Positions 1-12,182 of a stretch of DNA of 64,000 nucleotides are shown piece after piece. Each line of letters starts with the position of its first letter. Position 1 is the first letter of the stretch. The notes under the pieces were generated by a model. It ran no database searches and was not told the DNA's origin. It was given only the letters and a program-made list of their open reading frames with translations. Location of the stretch: the NCBI GenBank assembly GCA_946965045.2, contig OX337234.1, positions 3,286,001-3,350,000 of the forward strand. The letters run 5' to 3'. The stretch comes from Epithemia pelagica (Eukaryota > Bacillariophyta > Bacillariophyceae > Surirellales > Surirellaceae). The translations under genes and the position numbers were made by a program.

Positions 1-1
1 G

Positions 2-1624
<1,623 letters not shown>

Positions 1625-2140
1625 AACAGGGCGGCCACCAAGTGCAAGACACAAGACGAAACAGACCACAAGCGGATGCATGAAAGGCTCGTCCAGAGGG
1701 GAACCGTGAACGGCAACGGATTGAAACTGTTGCTTCCACACTACTAGAGGTACGCTGCATGGGGTAGTTTGAAACTCGGCGTTCCTAAATATTATTATAA
1801 AGGGTGGAGCGTTTCAATGAAAGTTTAGAGCTACGTAGACATGTCGCGATGGCGCGTCTGCGCTCGTCCAAGTAGGAGCACAAAGTCCTCGTGGTATTTT
1901 GTTTCGCGTTTGAGGTTCTATGATCATGGTGGAAAGCCACAGCCGCGTCAACATCCGTTGGGTAGGGTCCATGTGGTCGCGTATGAGACGCGTCTTGCCG
2001 CATGACCGACAACAAGGGGAGCCTCATTTCACCCCCAGAAACCAGAGACGTGCACCCAAAACCAAAACGCACTCCACCACCGCACAAATGACCACAAAAG
2101 TTCATCTCGCATTCGCACCGTGCATTCAACCACCACCACC
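1625..2140. other. Intergenic spacer between LRR gene and eIF3f
   Basis: 516 bp. Presumably the 3' UTR of the LRR gene and the promoter and 5' leader of eIF3f. The last about 60 bases before the eIF3f ATG are rich in CA and CAC, ending in a CCACC context. I see no further gene, repeat or RNA. Confidence 0.6.
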
Positions 2141-3196
2141 ATGGTATCGTTTGCGTCCAAATCCACGACGGCACCCGCTCTCTTGTTTGAAGACAGCTCC
2201 AATACGTCCAACACAGCCAACGGAGTAGCTGGAACCTTGAATTCGGGTACCACGACTGGTGAATCGTCAGCCTCGGCGGTGCAAGTGCTGGTCCATCCCT
2301 TGGTCTTGTTGCATGTCTTGGATCATCATACACGACGTCAAGAAGATGGCGGCCGTGTGATTGGAACATTGTTGGGACGTCGTGATGGATCGGTTGTGGA
2401 GGTCACCAACTGCTTTGCTGTCCCTCACGCCGAACGAGGGGAAGAAGTGGCCATTGGGAAGGATTTCAACAAACGCATGATGACCCTGTACACACGCACC
2501 AATCGACGAGAAACCGTGGTAGGATGGTATGCCTCGGCTGCAACAGGAAATTCCAATGCCACTGATAACGAGTCCTCGGAGGCCACGCCTCCTCCACCCT
2601 TGATTGCCGATACGTCTTCCTTGATTCATGAATTTTATGCGGGCGAAACCGATGAAGGAGCCGATCCCATTCATTTGGTGTTGGATACTCGATTGTTTAC
2701 CAATGAATTGTCGATTCGTGCCTACAAAAGTTCGCAGGTGGTAGTGCAGGGCGAAGCTGTGGGTAGTTTATTTCATGAATTGCCCCTCAAGCTCAAGAGC
2801 AATGAACCTGAAACCATTTGTTTGAATGAAATGATTGCATCGGCCAACAAGCAAAGCAAAAATGGCGATACGGAAACCACAATGACAACGACTACCACCT
2901 CACCTACCAAAGCCTTGGAAGCCTCCATGACCAAATTACATGGTTTGTTGGACCAAACCTGTGACTTTGTCGATTCGGTCGTGGACGGCAAGGTTCCCGC
3001 CAATGCCGAAATGGGTCGTCAATTGGCCGATGCCTTGGCCAGTGTGCCACGCATTCGACCACAAGTATTGGATCGCTTGTTTCATGACTCCTTGCAAGAT
3101 TTACTCATGGTCACCTATTTGGCCAATGTCACCCAAACCCAAGTCGATATCGCCGAAAAACTCAATGCCACCCTGGGAGTCGAACATGCCGCCTAA
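2141..3196 (+). CDS. EIF3F: Eukaryotic translation initiation factor 3 subunit F (MPN domain)
   Basis: A 351-residue protein of the eIF3f/MPN family, a component of the eIF3 complex that binds the 40S ribosome during translation initiation. The MPN domain starts near residue 45 with 'VLVHPLVLLHVLDHH'. It continues through 'RVIGTLLGRRDGSVVEVTN', 'VPHAERGEEVAI' and 'VVGWYASA', a diagnostic order for eIF3f. The Jamm zinc ligands (HxH...D) of active MPN+ deubiquitinases are not complete, as expected for a structural MPN- subunit. The C-terminal half has the conserved 'NAEMGRQLADALASVPRI' and 'QDLLMVTYLANVTQTQ' helices. I chose the ATG at 2141 because it lies in a strong CCACCATGG context; the frame is open a few codons further upstream but only from a GTG. 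No intron is needed. Length is slightly above animal eIF3f domains because of Thr-rich linkers. Confidence 0.93.
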   Translation: MVSFASKSTTAPALLFEDSSNTSNTANGVAGTLNSGTTTGESSASAVQVLVHPLVLLHVLDHHTRRQEDGGRVIGTLLGRRDGSVVEVTNCFAVPHAERGEEVAIGKDFNKRMMTLYTRTNRRETVVGWYASAATGNSNATDNESSEATPPPPLIADTSSLIHEFYAGETDEGADPIHLVLDTRLFTNELSIRAYKSSQVVVQGEAVGSLFHELPLKLKSNEPETICLNEMIASANKQSKNGDTETTMTTTTTSPTKALEASMTKLHGLLDQTCDFVDSVVDGKVPANAEMGRQLADALASVPRIRPQVLDRLFHDSLQDLLMVTYLANVTQTQVDIAEKLNATLGVEHAA

Positions 3197-3777
3197 TACA
3201 CTATACCGCCTAATATAATACACTTGCACTTGACCCAACAAAAACACTTTCAAACAAACAAACAATACCACAAATATTCACGACAATTACTTACGTACCA
3301 AACAACAAAATCACCAATTACCATTTCTCTACCAACAACTACCGCCATCATTGCTCTGACACTATCAACAAACCCCAACAAATACTTACGAACAATCATT
3401 TGTCAGCCTACAAACAATCCTATCCTTCGCTTTTCAAGGGAAACGGTACCACTAAAAGGCAAACTCAGTAACAACACATATCTCAACTCTACAGAAGACA
3501 CACACAAAAGTTGATCCAGAACAACACTCGAAAATGGTAGACACGCAGCAGAAAATAACAAGAATAGTAGTTGCAAACAGTAAGAGAAAGAAAGAAAGTT
3601 TGATTGTACTCGGATAGGGCTAGCTTTGTAGGAAGGTCTCATTGTGCGGTGCCGATTATGGGTGTAGAGAATCGTTTGTGCCCAGGACCGAAAGACACAC
3701 ACACATCACAGGTCCGTACAACTGTTCCGAAGCGTCTAGCTAGATGAAACAGACAACGAGGCAAAACAGCGCAGTGT
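3197..3777. other. Convergent spacer between eIF3f and UPF0652 gene
   Basis: 581 bp lying between the 3' ends of two convergent genes. The first half is strongly A/C-rich (many CAAACA, AACAAT strings), the rest mixed. No coding, RNA or repeat element is apparent; it probably holds the two 3' UTRs. Confidence 0.6.
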
Positions 3778-6057
3778 CTATCGGAATTCTCCGTCAAAGC
3801 CTTGAAAGCCTGAAAGCATAAAGGCATGATAATACGATTTTTTCACCAGTCTGCTGGTCCAATTCCAAGATGATGTAAGACGACCATCACTGTCCGTGTG
3901 GAATCCAGAACAAGTAACAAATCCGTGAGAACATGCTAGTGACAAACCATGATCCTGCCGTCTTTCTTCATATATAGTGTGTACGTACATGCAGGATCCT
4001 CCGTCGTCGCCACTGCCATCAAAGCCATGTTTGAAGTAATCGGACAAGACGGTTAATTTGAGTTTTTCCGGTGACCCAAATTGATCCTCAATGTAGGACA
4101 AGATGCGTTCGTCGTGACACAAATCACCCTGTTCCAATTCTTGCAAAAACTGTACCAAGGGATTGAGGAAACGAGGAATTTGCGTATACTTGTCAATGAA
4201 AATCAAGGCATTGGGGACATCGCGATCGCCCAAATGAATGACGGACAGGCCCACCCAGGAAGTACCGGCTTCTTGCTGCGTTTGATGCAACAAGTGACTC
4301 ATGACCTTGCGGACACGGGGACAATTCTGGACACGGTTCAAGCCCTGGCCGGTATTGTACAAGTGATAGCTCGAGGATGTCGACAACAAGTCTTCGTCGG
4401 CACAGACCCACTATCAAAACAAACACAATGAAGAAAGTTCACAATATGAGACGTGAGAGTGGAAATCCACATGCCATTGAAGCCCTTTGTATCACTGTGG
4501 TCTTGTTTCCGTGTTTGCCATCGTTGTACGTACCAGTCGATGCATGTGTCGCATTACTTTGCACCAGAGTCGGAGGGATTGCCACACAAAGACATATTGT
4601 GTACTGTGCGAATGGGACAAGGTGGGCCCTTCCGACGATCCGGAATGGTAGGCGGACAAGCCATACTTGGAAAAGCTACTACTACTATTGCTCGTCAAGG
4701 CCCCGCGTCCTCCACGAAGGGCCAAGGAAAATGGCTTTTCCTCTCGTTCGGGATCAAAGCAGGTTTCCAAATACTGCAACATTTGTTGCACCGGCCGAAC
4801 ATTGCTTTCCATGTACTCCATGGCATCTGCCAGGGATTCGACCACTCGTAAGACATCGGCCTTGGTCAAGAGCTTTGGGCGTTTGGACTTGTGATGTTTC
4901 TTTTTGCTGGACTTGCTGCTGTCCGCAGGCGAAACCTTGTCTTGTGCCGGATTCACCTCGTGTGGTGGCACCGAGTCGTCTTGTGGGTTTTCATTCGTTC
5001 CCTCATTCGTTGGCCCCTGCGCTTGTGGGTTATGTTCCTCCTCATCCTCCATGCCATGGTGGTGCGTGTCATCCTCTGTAGTATTCTCGTCGTCGTCGTC
5101 CGTGTGATCGTGTCCATAGAGCTGTACCAATTCTTGTGTAACCTTGTGTTTGCCCTGCACGAGCGATTGGACATGATCCCGGGGCAGTTTTTGTCCGGTT
5201 CGCGGATCGCGATCGGAAATGTATTGAATGGCACATTCCAATCGTGGATCGGTCAACAATTGCAATCCATTGTCGTATTGCTCCAAAAAGGGTTGGACCA
5301 GGACCAAGTCCTTGTGCAAGGAAAACCCTAACGATTTGGTCACCGTGGCATTGGATGCATCTTGCAACAAGTACATTAATTTGCCATAGGTGGTTCGCAT
5401 CGAGGCTGGGTTCAAGACCTTGTTGCGACGGCCGACTTCAAACATGGTTTGGAGCAATTGGGCATTGTCTTGTGGATCGCGCGAGGCCCAGGCCGAGGTT
5501 TCGGCCGGAGTGTCCATCTCCATGGTATTATTCAAAGCGCCCTTTTGCTTCTTTCCCTTGAGTTTCTTTTGTTGATTTCGTTTGAGTCGTTTGTTCTTTT
5601 TGTTCTTTTTGCCCTTTTTGGGAAAGAGTCCCAGACTCGGTTCGTCCTTGTCGTCGTCTTTGGAGTCGCCCGGTGGGACCAGGGTGGTTGCGGCCACGGC
5701 GGCTTGTGTCATTTCCCGTTCGTGTCCACTGGCCGTGACCAAACCGGTGGCAATGTGACAGGCTTCCAAAATTTGTTCCAAAATGCGTCGCGTCTTGGTG
5801 GGAGCACCACCACCCCGGGATCGGGCATACGAGGAGGAGGAAAAGGAGGAGGAATAATACATGTAGGACGAGGTGGAAACATCGACATGATCGGTATATT
5901 CCGAAACATTCAAGGTTTGTTCCAAGACTTGGAGCAATTTACGTTCGTGGGCCGACAAGCGCAGGGGAACCCATTGGGCCAACTCCATCAAGTTCCATTC
6001 ATCCTTGGCGGCACTTTTGGACGACGAAATGGATGATCCACGACCCATTAATCGCAT
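3778..6057 (-). CDS. UPF0652 / DUF2009 family protein, two exons visible
   Basis: Reads on the minus strand as exon 6057-4534, intron 4533-4411 (GTACGT...ATAG, 123 bp, phase 0) and exon 4410-3778. The joined protein matches the UPF0652 (DUF2009) family known from fungi, amoebae and plants. Visible blocks are 'WVPLRLSAHERKLLQVLEQ' with 'SEYTDHVDV' near the N-terminus, 'YGKLMYLLQDA', 'QSLRLWCKVM', 'SSYHLYNTGQGLNRVQ', 'WVGLSVIHLGDRDVPNAL' and 'FIDKYTQIPRFLNPL'. The biochemical role of the family is not established to my knowledge. A Lys-rich stretch and an acidic, His- and Glu-rich linker are inserted between conserved blocks. The first in-frame ATG is at 6057. The frame remains open upstream to 6756 with a Ser/Asp-rich sequence up to about 6410 that looks coding, so an upstream exon carrying the true start is likely. 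Confidence 0.82.
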
Positions 6058-7003
6058 CTTTTTGGAGACGGGAAAGATATCCGAGGATGCGACACTGTCG
6101 TCGTCGTAGGGGTTGTTGTTGTTGTTGTTCCAACCAGAAGAAGACTGGAGCGCTTGTGCAGAAAGTTCCTCGTTGTCGTGTTCTTCTTCTTGTTCTTGTC
6201 CGTAGTGAGGAGGAGAGGGTGTAAAGGGGGACGGATCCGAGCGTGGTGTCCACCACGACGATCCAGATAAGGACGTACAGGAGGAGACGGAGGAAGAATC
6301 ACTCGTGGTGGCGGCAATGGTTGGATTGAAAAATCCAAAGGGTTTGGAGCTGGAATTTTTAGTGTGGACCAGAGAATCCGTTCCACCAAAAAGTTGCCAC
6401 TGCTTTCTTGACAAAGTCAAGAGAACCTCCAATTCAAAAAAGACAAATGATGTGGACCAGGAAGAAACAAACAACGACAACCCTAAGAGCCGATTTTCGT
6501 GTTTGGTAATCTGGGTTTTGTGAGGAAGACTAACTGTGGCTCTTCTTCTTCTTCTCCTCTGCTTCGTTGATTTCCTGCAGGCTTGTCGCTGGCTCTCTGT
6601 TGGACTGGTAACAGTCTTTCTTGTTGGAGGTAGTCTGGTTTGGAGAACACAGTAAGGTGTATTCTTTGTCGTTTGTTGTTGTGGTTGTCGTCGTATTTGT
6701 GCGGTTCCCAGTTCCCACTCCGAAAAACCGCCGTGACTTCCGGGACTCCCTTTCACGAGTCGTCTTCTGACCGACGACGATCGGACGCGCTACATGTGGT
6801 AGGCGCGCTACACATTTTTTTAGGATATGCATCTCCGAGGGGATCAATCCAATGAATGTATCTCCAGTTGTGATCATTTTGTTCATGAACCCGAACGACC
6901 GAGGCAGATGTCGGCATTCTACTCCTACTGTAAGAAGTGGTTTCCTCAACGACATGGTGGATCGTTTCCTCTACACGCTACTAGAGAGTTGGAGTGAACC
7001 CAT
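6058..7003. other. Upstream region of UPF0652 gene, possible additional 5' exon
   Basis: On the minus strand, 6058-6410 continues the UPF0652 frame without a stop and encodes a Ser-, Asp- and Asn-rich segment with acidic runs, plausible as the N-terminus. I cannot place the splice junction or the start ATG. From 6410 to 7003 the frame stays open for a while but the translation looks random. I see no other gene here. Confidence 0.4.
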
Positions 7004-7755
7004 TCACAGGGGGTGCGCCTTGTTTCTACAAACAACATATGCGCCAACGAATGTTGCATCCGCTGCAGTTTGTCCTTTTCCTGGCTTGAATCTCCGTAAA
7101 CGGATCATCATTCTTTCTCGAGCGTCCTTTTTGGAAAGGCCCTCGGTTGCAGTTCCGGACGTGAAACAGACCAGATGGATTTGGTTTGGAGTTTTGCCGC
7201 TCCTTCGCACTACTGAGGCGGTTGAATCTCCCATTGCTGCTCCGATTGCCTCTCCAGTAGTTGCCGCACTGGCAGTTACTGGAGGGTACCCCAATGGTAG
7301 CAAATTGTGCTCTGGAGTCCAGTCGCGAAACCCTTTCGTACTCACACACCCTTTTCTCGTCATCTTGAGCCGAGTCTTGTTTCTGAGGTATAGTGGAAGT
7401 ATCCGAAGGAAGGCACAGCTCCAGATTTTGAGAAAAGGGTCGAATCCGAAAGGGTGTTGCACAACTGGCGCGGAATTTCTCTGTCGAATTTTGCTCCAGC
7501 TCCAACCATTGCGAGTTCTCCAAAGAATGCCAGAAATTTGGCTGTGCTGCAGAATGTCGGAGAGGATGCCGCTTCGAGCAGTTGACACCAGACCCTGTTG
7601 CTTGGACGAATGCCATCCAAAGTCTCCCTCTTCACTGGAGCCTCAGGCTTGGACAATGAATCGCTGCTGTTCTGATCCGGAGGCACTCTTGGTTTTGGTG
7701 GCTCGTCGGATGGCGCTGCCGTGGCATCCATATGCACCTCTTCAAGATCCGTCAT
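7004..7755 (-). pseudogene. Possible uncharacterised gene or gene remnant, frames broken
   Basis: Minus-strand frames here read like protein but not in one continuous frame. From an ATG at 7755 there is an acidic, Pro-rich start ('MTDLEEVHMDATAAPSDEPP') and a helical segment ('FCSTAKFLAFFGELAMVGAG') to a stop at 7360. A different frame then gives an Ala/Gly-rich stretch and a basic tail ending at 7004 ('RMMIRLRRFKPGKGQTAADA'). Either one or two introns join them or the locus has frameshifts; I found no convincing GT-AG pair. The N-terminal part and its upstream flank are partly duplicated just to the right, in broken form. I recognise no family. A 309-codon plus-strand frame spans the same DNA; I judged the minus strand more protein-like, but weakly. 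Confidence 0.3.
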
Positions 7756-8187
7756 GGAGACTCTTTGGAATGTTGTCGTAGTGGCAAGAGTCCCATCTTT
7801 ATCTAGATCTACTTTGGTAGATCAATCTAAAGAAGCTAGATCATGCCAAAGACGATACTCTTGCCACCACCAAAACAATTTGCAAAAACCAAAAGAGTTT
7901 ATCCAACTTCACTGGAGCCTCAGTCGTTGACAATGAATCCATCCTTTGATCCTGTTGCACTCACAGTTTCGGTTGCCTCCCTCCGACCCGTCGAATGGCG
8001 ATGCCGTGGAATCCATGTGCACCACTTTGATCACTGTCATTGAGACTCTTTGGACTGTTTGAGTGGTGGCAAGAATCCCAATTTTATCCGGGAGGGCTCA
8101 AGATCAAAATGGGATTGTCGTCACCACCACCAGAACATTTTCCAAAACCAAAGAAAGACTCGATCCAACTCAATGTTTGTAGTGTCG
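7630..8187. repeat. Diverged tandem duplication, two units of about 270 bp
   Basis: Unit A (about 7630-7906) and unit B (about 7907-8187) align along their length. Both start CTTCACTGGAGCCTCAG and contain GACAATGAATC. Both carry similar blocks around 'GGCGATGCCGTGG' and 'GAGACTCTTTGGA', and end near a CCAAAACCAAA / ATCCAACT segment. Identity is only moderate, with small indels. Unit A includes the first codons and 5' flank of the putative minus-strand gene; unit B retains the start region but has an early stop. Confidence 0.7.
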
Positions 8188-9050
8188 TGGAACTGTGTCG
8201 CATATGGCATGCCCCTACTCCCTACCTCCTAGGTAGACAGCCAATCCTAGCGAGTCGGCAAACGACCACCAGCTTGTGCGCGTTTGTCGTAGTTGTAATA
8301 GGATGCGTGCGGGTTCCAGTGAATCGAACAGTTGTGCGTTTCAGTCCCAAAGCGTTGGGTTTCTTCACTGTCTGTCACTTTGACAGAGAGAGAGAGAAGT
8401 CCTCTCTCGTCCGTTTTCGGCAGTCATGGTGGTTTTTCTCTCTTGTTGAGAGAGCTGAATTGTGGAGGTACGCGCCAGGTTGAAGTGGACTTTACGAGAT
8501 TTTCATGTGAACCTGTGTGGGGGAAGCAGAAGCAGCGGCCAGCTCACTCGCGCCTGCCGTGCCTAAGTTATCGTCATGCCACGTTGGACCACGAAAAATC
8601 CACGCCGGCACCATGTCGTTGCAATGTCGTAGTCTTAGCTAGTTTCAGTGTCTTGCGTCAGCAGAACAATGGCCACAGCAGGCACACCACGATGACGTTG
8701 GCCAAGTTCGATCGTTTGTTCGCCCACGTTGCCCTCACTTTTTGCCAAAACCATTCGAGGTGGCCTGTGATTGGCGCGTACGTGTGTGTGTGTGTGCCGA
8801 TTGGAACCAATTCTCTTGTTCTCGTCCTACAAATACCCATTCTTCATACACTGCTCCCTCCGATCGGGACGAGAACCTTTTTGTGGGCGAGACAAGAGAG
8901 AAGCATTGCCACAGCTTGTGTCGGTTTTCTGCAGCACAGCAACAATTGAAATCACCGACACTTCTGTTTCTTTTTGTGATCCTTGAGTTCCATTTCATTC
9001 CGGCTTTTCCTGTCATTGCCAAGTGTTTCAATCTTTTTGTCCCATTCACA
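8188..9050. other. Upstream region of the plastid transporter gene
   Basis: 863 bp with no convincing gene. It holds a short GT dinucleotide run near 8784-8798 and GAGAGAGA stretches near 8390. Presumably it includes the promoter and leader of the EamA transporter gene that begins at 9051. Confidence 0.5.
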
Positions 9051-10580
9051 ATGATCTCTTCTCTCAAGACATGGTTGCTCGGGGCCGTGGCCCTCGTCAT
9101 GGTCGCCACCCATACGACCGAGGCCTTTGTGGCAGGACCCGGAGCGTCGTCGTCGACTGTGCGGTCCTGGACTCGAACGGTTGTTGTCGAGCCACATGAT
9201 GCAACCCGACGCATGTCGAGGATTGCGGCAACCTTGTTGAAAGAGGACGTGGCAACGGAAAAGAAATCGGCATCATCGGCAGCCACCCTTGTCCAGTCGG
9301 ACAACGACGAGCAAGACACCACGGCCAATGGTGCCTCGGACTTTACCAAGGGCTTTGCCATTATTGGGTTAATCACACTCTTTAATGCCTCCCTCTCTCC
9401 CGTATGGCATGTTGTCTTTCAAGATGGCGTGGCTCCTCCACCCTTGTTTCTCAATGCGGCCGTCAGTGTCACAGCCTTTTTGGGACTACTGGCCGGTGGA
9501 CCCCTTTTGGACAAGAGTGTCGATTCGATTGGAGGCATTGCGCAAGCCCAAGACCAAAAATGGTCCGCCAAGAGTTTTCGGGGCGGTATGGAACTCGGAT
9601 TGTGGAAGGGCATTGGTACGTGGAGAAAATGTGGTCGTCGACGGTCGACACGTTTATCGTCGAAACCACTGGACAGGACGACCGCTTGGTCATTGGCATT
9701 CGATGCTTTGTCTGGTTTCAGTATCAACACTCACGCTGTTATGCTCTTGTCATTGTTGCAATCGATCGGCACATGGACCATTTCGGTTTGCAGGTACCAT
9801 GGCTCACATTGGTGGCATGTCCTTGACGACGGCCAATCACGGTGCCTTTTTGTTGCAAATGACCACCTTGATTGTCCCCGTCATGCAAGGCTTTTTGGGT
9901 GAACAAATTCCGCGCAAACTCCAAATGGCGGTGGCGTTGGCATTGCTGGGTATTGTCACCTTTACTCAAGATCCCACGGGTACGCAGGATGCCTTGGCCA
10001 ATGCCGACCAAATCCGTTTGGGCGATGGCCTCGTCTTGACGGCCGCCTTTTTTTACTCGCTCTACGATTTGCAAACCTTTTATTGGGGACGAGAAATTCC
10101 CCGCAATGAATTGGTGACCATCAAGGTGGGATTTCAAGCTGTCCTCTCCTGTATTGTCTGCGCCGTCGTGGCCTCGGGCGACACCATGGAGTACCTGTCG
10201 TCGGAACCCAACTGGAGTCTCTTTGTTCCCACCATTCTCTGGAGTGGTCTCATGTAAGTCGTCTCGTGGGACCGGCTGATTCGGTCCGGATATCATTGCC
10301 ATGGTACAACTCACTCTCTTGCTTCTTCCTTGTCAGTGTCAATGCGTTGGCCACCTTTTTGCAAATTGGCGGCATGCAAGCCATTGGTCCGACTCGAGCG
10401 CAAACGATTTTTGCCAGTCAGCCCTTGTGCGCCGCCGTCATGAACTTTGTCTTTTTGGGTGAAATTATTGGCACTCAAGGCTTTTTGGGTGGCGGAGCCT
10501 TTATTGGGGCCCTCGTCTTGGCCGCTACAAGTGAATCCTCACCACCGTCGGACGAGGAACCGGCCCCTCAAAACGCCTAA
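9051..10580 (+). CDS. Plastid-targeted EamA/DMT-superfamily transporter, three exons
   Basis: Exons 9051-9615, 9794-10253 and 10337-10580, with introns of 178 and 83 bp (GTACGT...GCAG, GTAAGT...TCAG), give a 422-residue protein. The N-terminus is a signal peptide (hydrophobic 'LLGAVALVMVA') followed by 'TTEAFVAG'. This matches the diatom bipartite plastid presequence, in which a Phe at the signal-peptide cleavage site directs import. The mature part has many hydrophobic segments with EamA-type features, such as 'GLWKGIGTMAHIGG' across the first junction, 'LTTANHGAFLLQMTTLIVPV', and the paired C-terminal block 'GPTRAQTIFASQPLCAA' with 'FLGEIIGTQGF'. Ten membrane helices are expected for the family. 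The substrate is unknown; metabolite or amine efflux across a plastid envelope membrane is typical. The protein ends in a short acidic Ser/Pro tail. The start is set by the presequence. Confidence 0.85.
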
Positions 10581-11577
10581 GTCTCCTTCTGCTTCCAGAG
10601 AGTGGAATGGGCACCCATGGCCGTCACGACAACAACAGCAAAGAAACCCGCATTGTTCTCGCACAAATAGCCGCGGTGTTGTTGTTGTTGTTGTTGTTGG
10701 AACTATAGGGAGGCATGGTTTGAATTTTTGTTCTACTGGAATCTCGGGTTGGTTGCGCAGCACATGTGTGACGGGAATATACACTAGAGGATACCCGCAG
10801 ACACACACCGACACAAACAATGACTCAAGAGTCGCAATCAAACAAGGGATTCCACCATCATTTCTCGTTGGTGGTAGGTAGCACACGGAACAACAACAAC
10901 AACACCTGTAATACTAGAATACTGATGAAATTAGGTAGCTGATCCAACAAGCCTTATTGAACTATCTACGCTCGTCTTAGGCAAAGATACGCGCACCTTG
11001 TCTCATCCCCATGCTGGCTGGTGTAGTTACCATCTCATTCCTGTATCCACAAGACGTTGCATCGGTTGCCTCAACATTGGCTATTGGCGACGTAGAGCCG
11101 GCTCGCATTTTCGCAAGCGTTATGCGACCAACCCAACTCAAACTAACGCCCCTGCCATTCATCTCGGCTGCTATGCCTTCCCCCAGCCCCTACCAGAACC
11201 CACGATCACATTCGGCTCATCGAAGATTCCAAGTTCCGATGGAGATTCCGCTTCCGTCAGTGACAATTCTTACTTAGACCGATTGAGGAATGCCTCTGAA
11301 TGCAGCCTGTCTCAAAGTACACCCAACAGGAATCAGAATAAGGTCATCTGTCAAAAAATTTTGTCATTTCTCATTTCACATTTCACAGATCGAAAACAGC
11401 ATGAAATTCACGAGACGCGAAAAGAAAGTCCAAGACAAAAAGGAAAAAGGAAAAAGGACAAGGGGGACAAAAAGGACAAGGGACCTTCAACCTTCAATGG
11501 AATTTCAGAATCTCATTGGTCCAGCACGAATACAGTCATCAGTCATTGCCAAAAGAGAATACAAGGTAGAGCCAACA

Positions 11578-11615
11578 TCTGCAATCTGCAATCTGCAATC
11601 TGCAATCTGCAATCT
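11578..11615 (+). repeat. Tandem heptamer array (TCTGCAA)
   Basis: About five consecutive copies of the 7-bp unit TCTGCAA, ending in AATCTTC. Direct observation; no function is suggested. Confidence 0.9.
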
Positions 11616-11850
11616 TCATCGCCTCGCAGGCCCCAGTCAGAGTTAGACCAACAAAGAAGTTCTAACTTTTCTCTGACAACTGACAATAGTTCTTCACCAT
11701 CAATGACTGGGACTGGTAGCTGGTAGAGATAAAATTTTTAAAAAATTCATCTAGGTAGCTAATAGCTACTATTCCTCTTGTTCGTAGTTCGTGCCTTCTT
11801 GCTTCGTGGACTTGTGTACTATGAAATTTAAATAATGGTGGTAGGTGGTA

Positions 11851-11884
11851 GACGATAGACGATAGACGATAGACGATAGACGAC
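11851..11884 (+). repeat. Tandem heptamer array (GACGATA)
   Basis: About four full copies plus a partial copy of the 7-bp unit GACGATA, preceded by GGTAGGTGGTA. Second heptamer array within 300 bp; the units are unrelated. Confidence 0.9.
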
Positions 11885-12182
11885 ATCATAAATCATCAAT
11901 CACATTATGTATTATGTCATACAAAGTACGAGTACGTAGGACTAGGATCTAGGATTCATTTGAAGCCACTACAAGTACTGTAAGGGCTTTTATCAAATGG
12001 GCAGAGAAAGCTCGTTGGGATCTCTTGTATGCAAGAATGCCAAGAACAGAACTTCAATTGCTCTGGCTACGTGGCATGTGCCTAGCTAGCCCTATCGCCA
12101 CACCACCAGCTGCACACCACTTTCTCATCTCACCACATTTTTTGGGTCACAAAAGAGCAGTGCTCTCATATTAAAACTCATC

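Larger units (their letters stand above)
10581..12182. other. 1.6-kb intergenic region with two heptamer arrays
   Basis: No convincing gene. A 242-codon open frame (10998-11726) is rich in Ser, Arg and Lys, lies across low-complexity DNA and has no family resemblance. The region contains a purine-rich AAAAGGA/ACAAGG stretch near 11440-11490 and two short heptamer tandem arrays listed separately. The final about 100 bp are presumably the cyclase leader. Confidence 0.5.

Noticed and set aside
6852-7781. 309-codon plus-strand open frame
   Set aside because: The translation has no domain, many Cys, Arg and Trp residues typical of antisense DNA, and the opposite strand reads more like protein.
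8742-9050. Upstream extension of the EamA transporter frame
   Set aside because: The frame is open upstream but would place about 100 unrelated residues before a textbook signal peptide and plastid motif beginning at 9051.
10998-11726. 242-codon plus-strand open frame
   Set aside because: Spans low-complexity purine-rich DNA and the TCTGCAA array; no domain, no good start context, no similarity that I can recognise.
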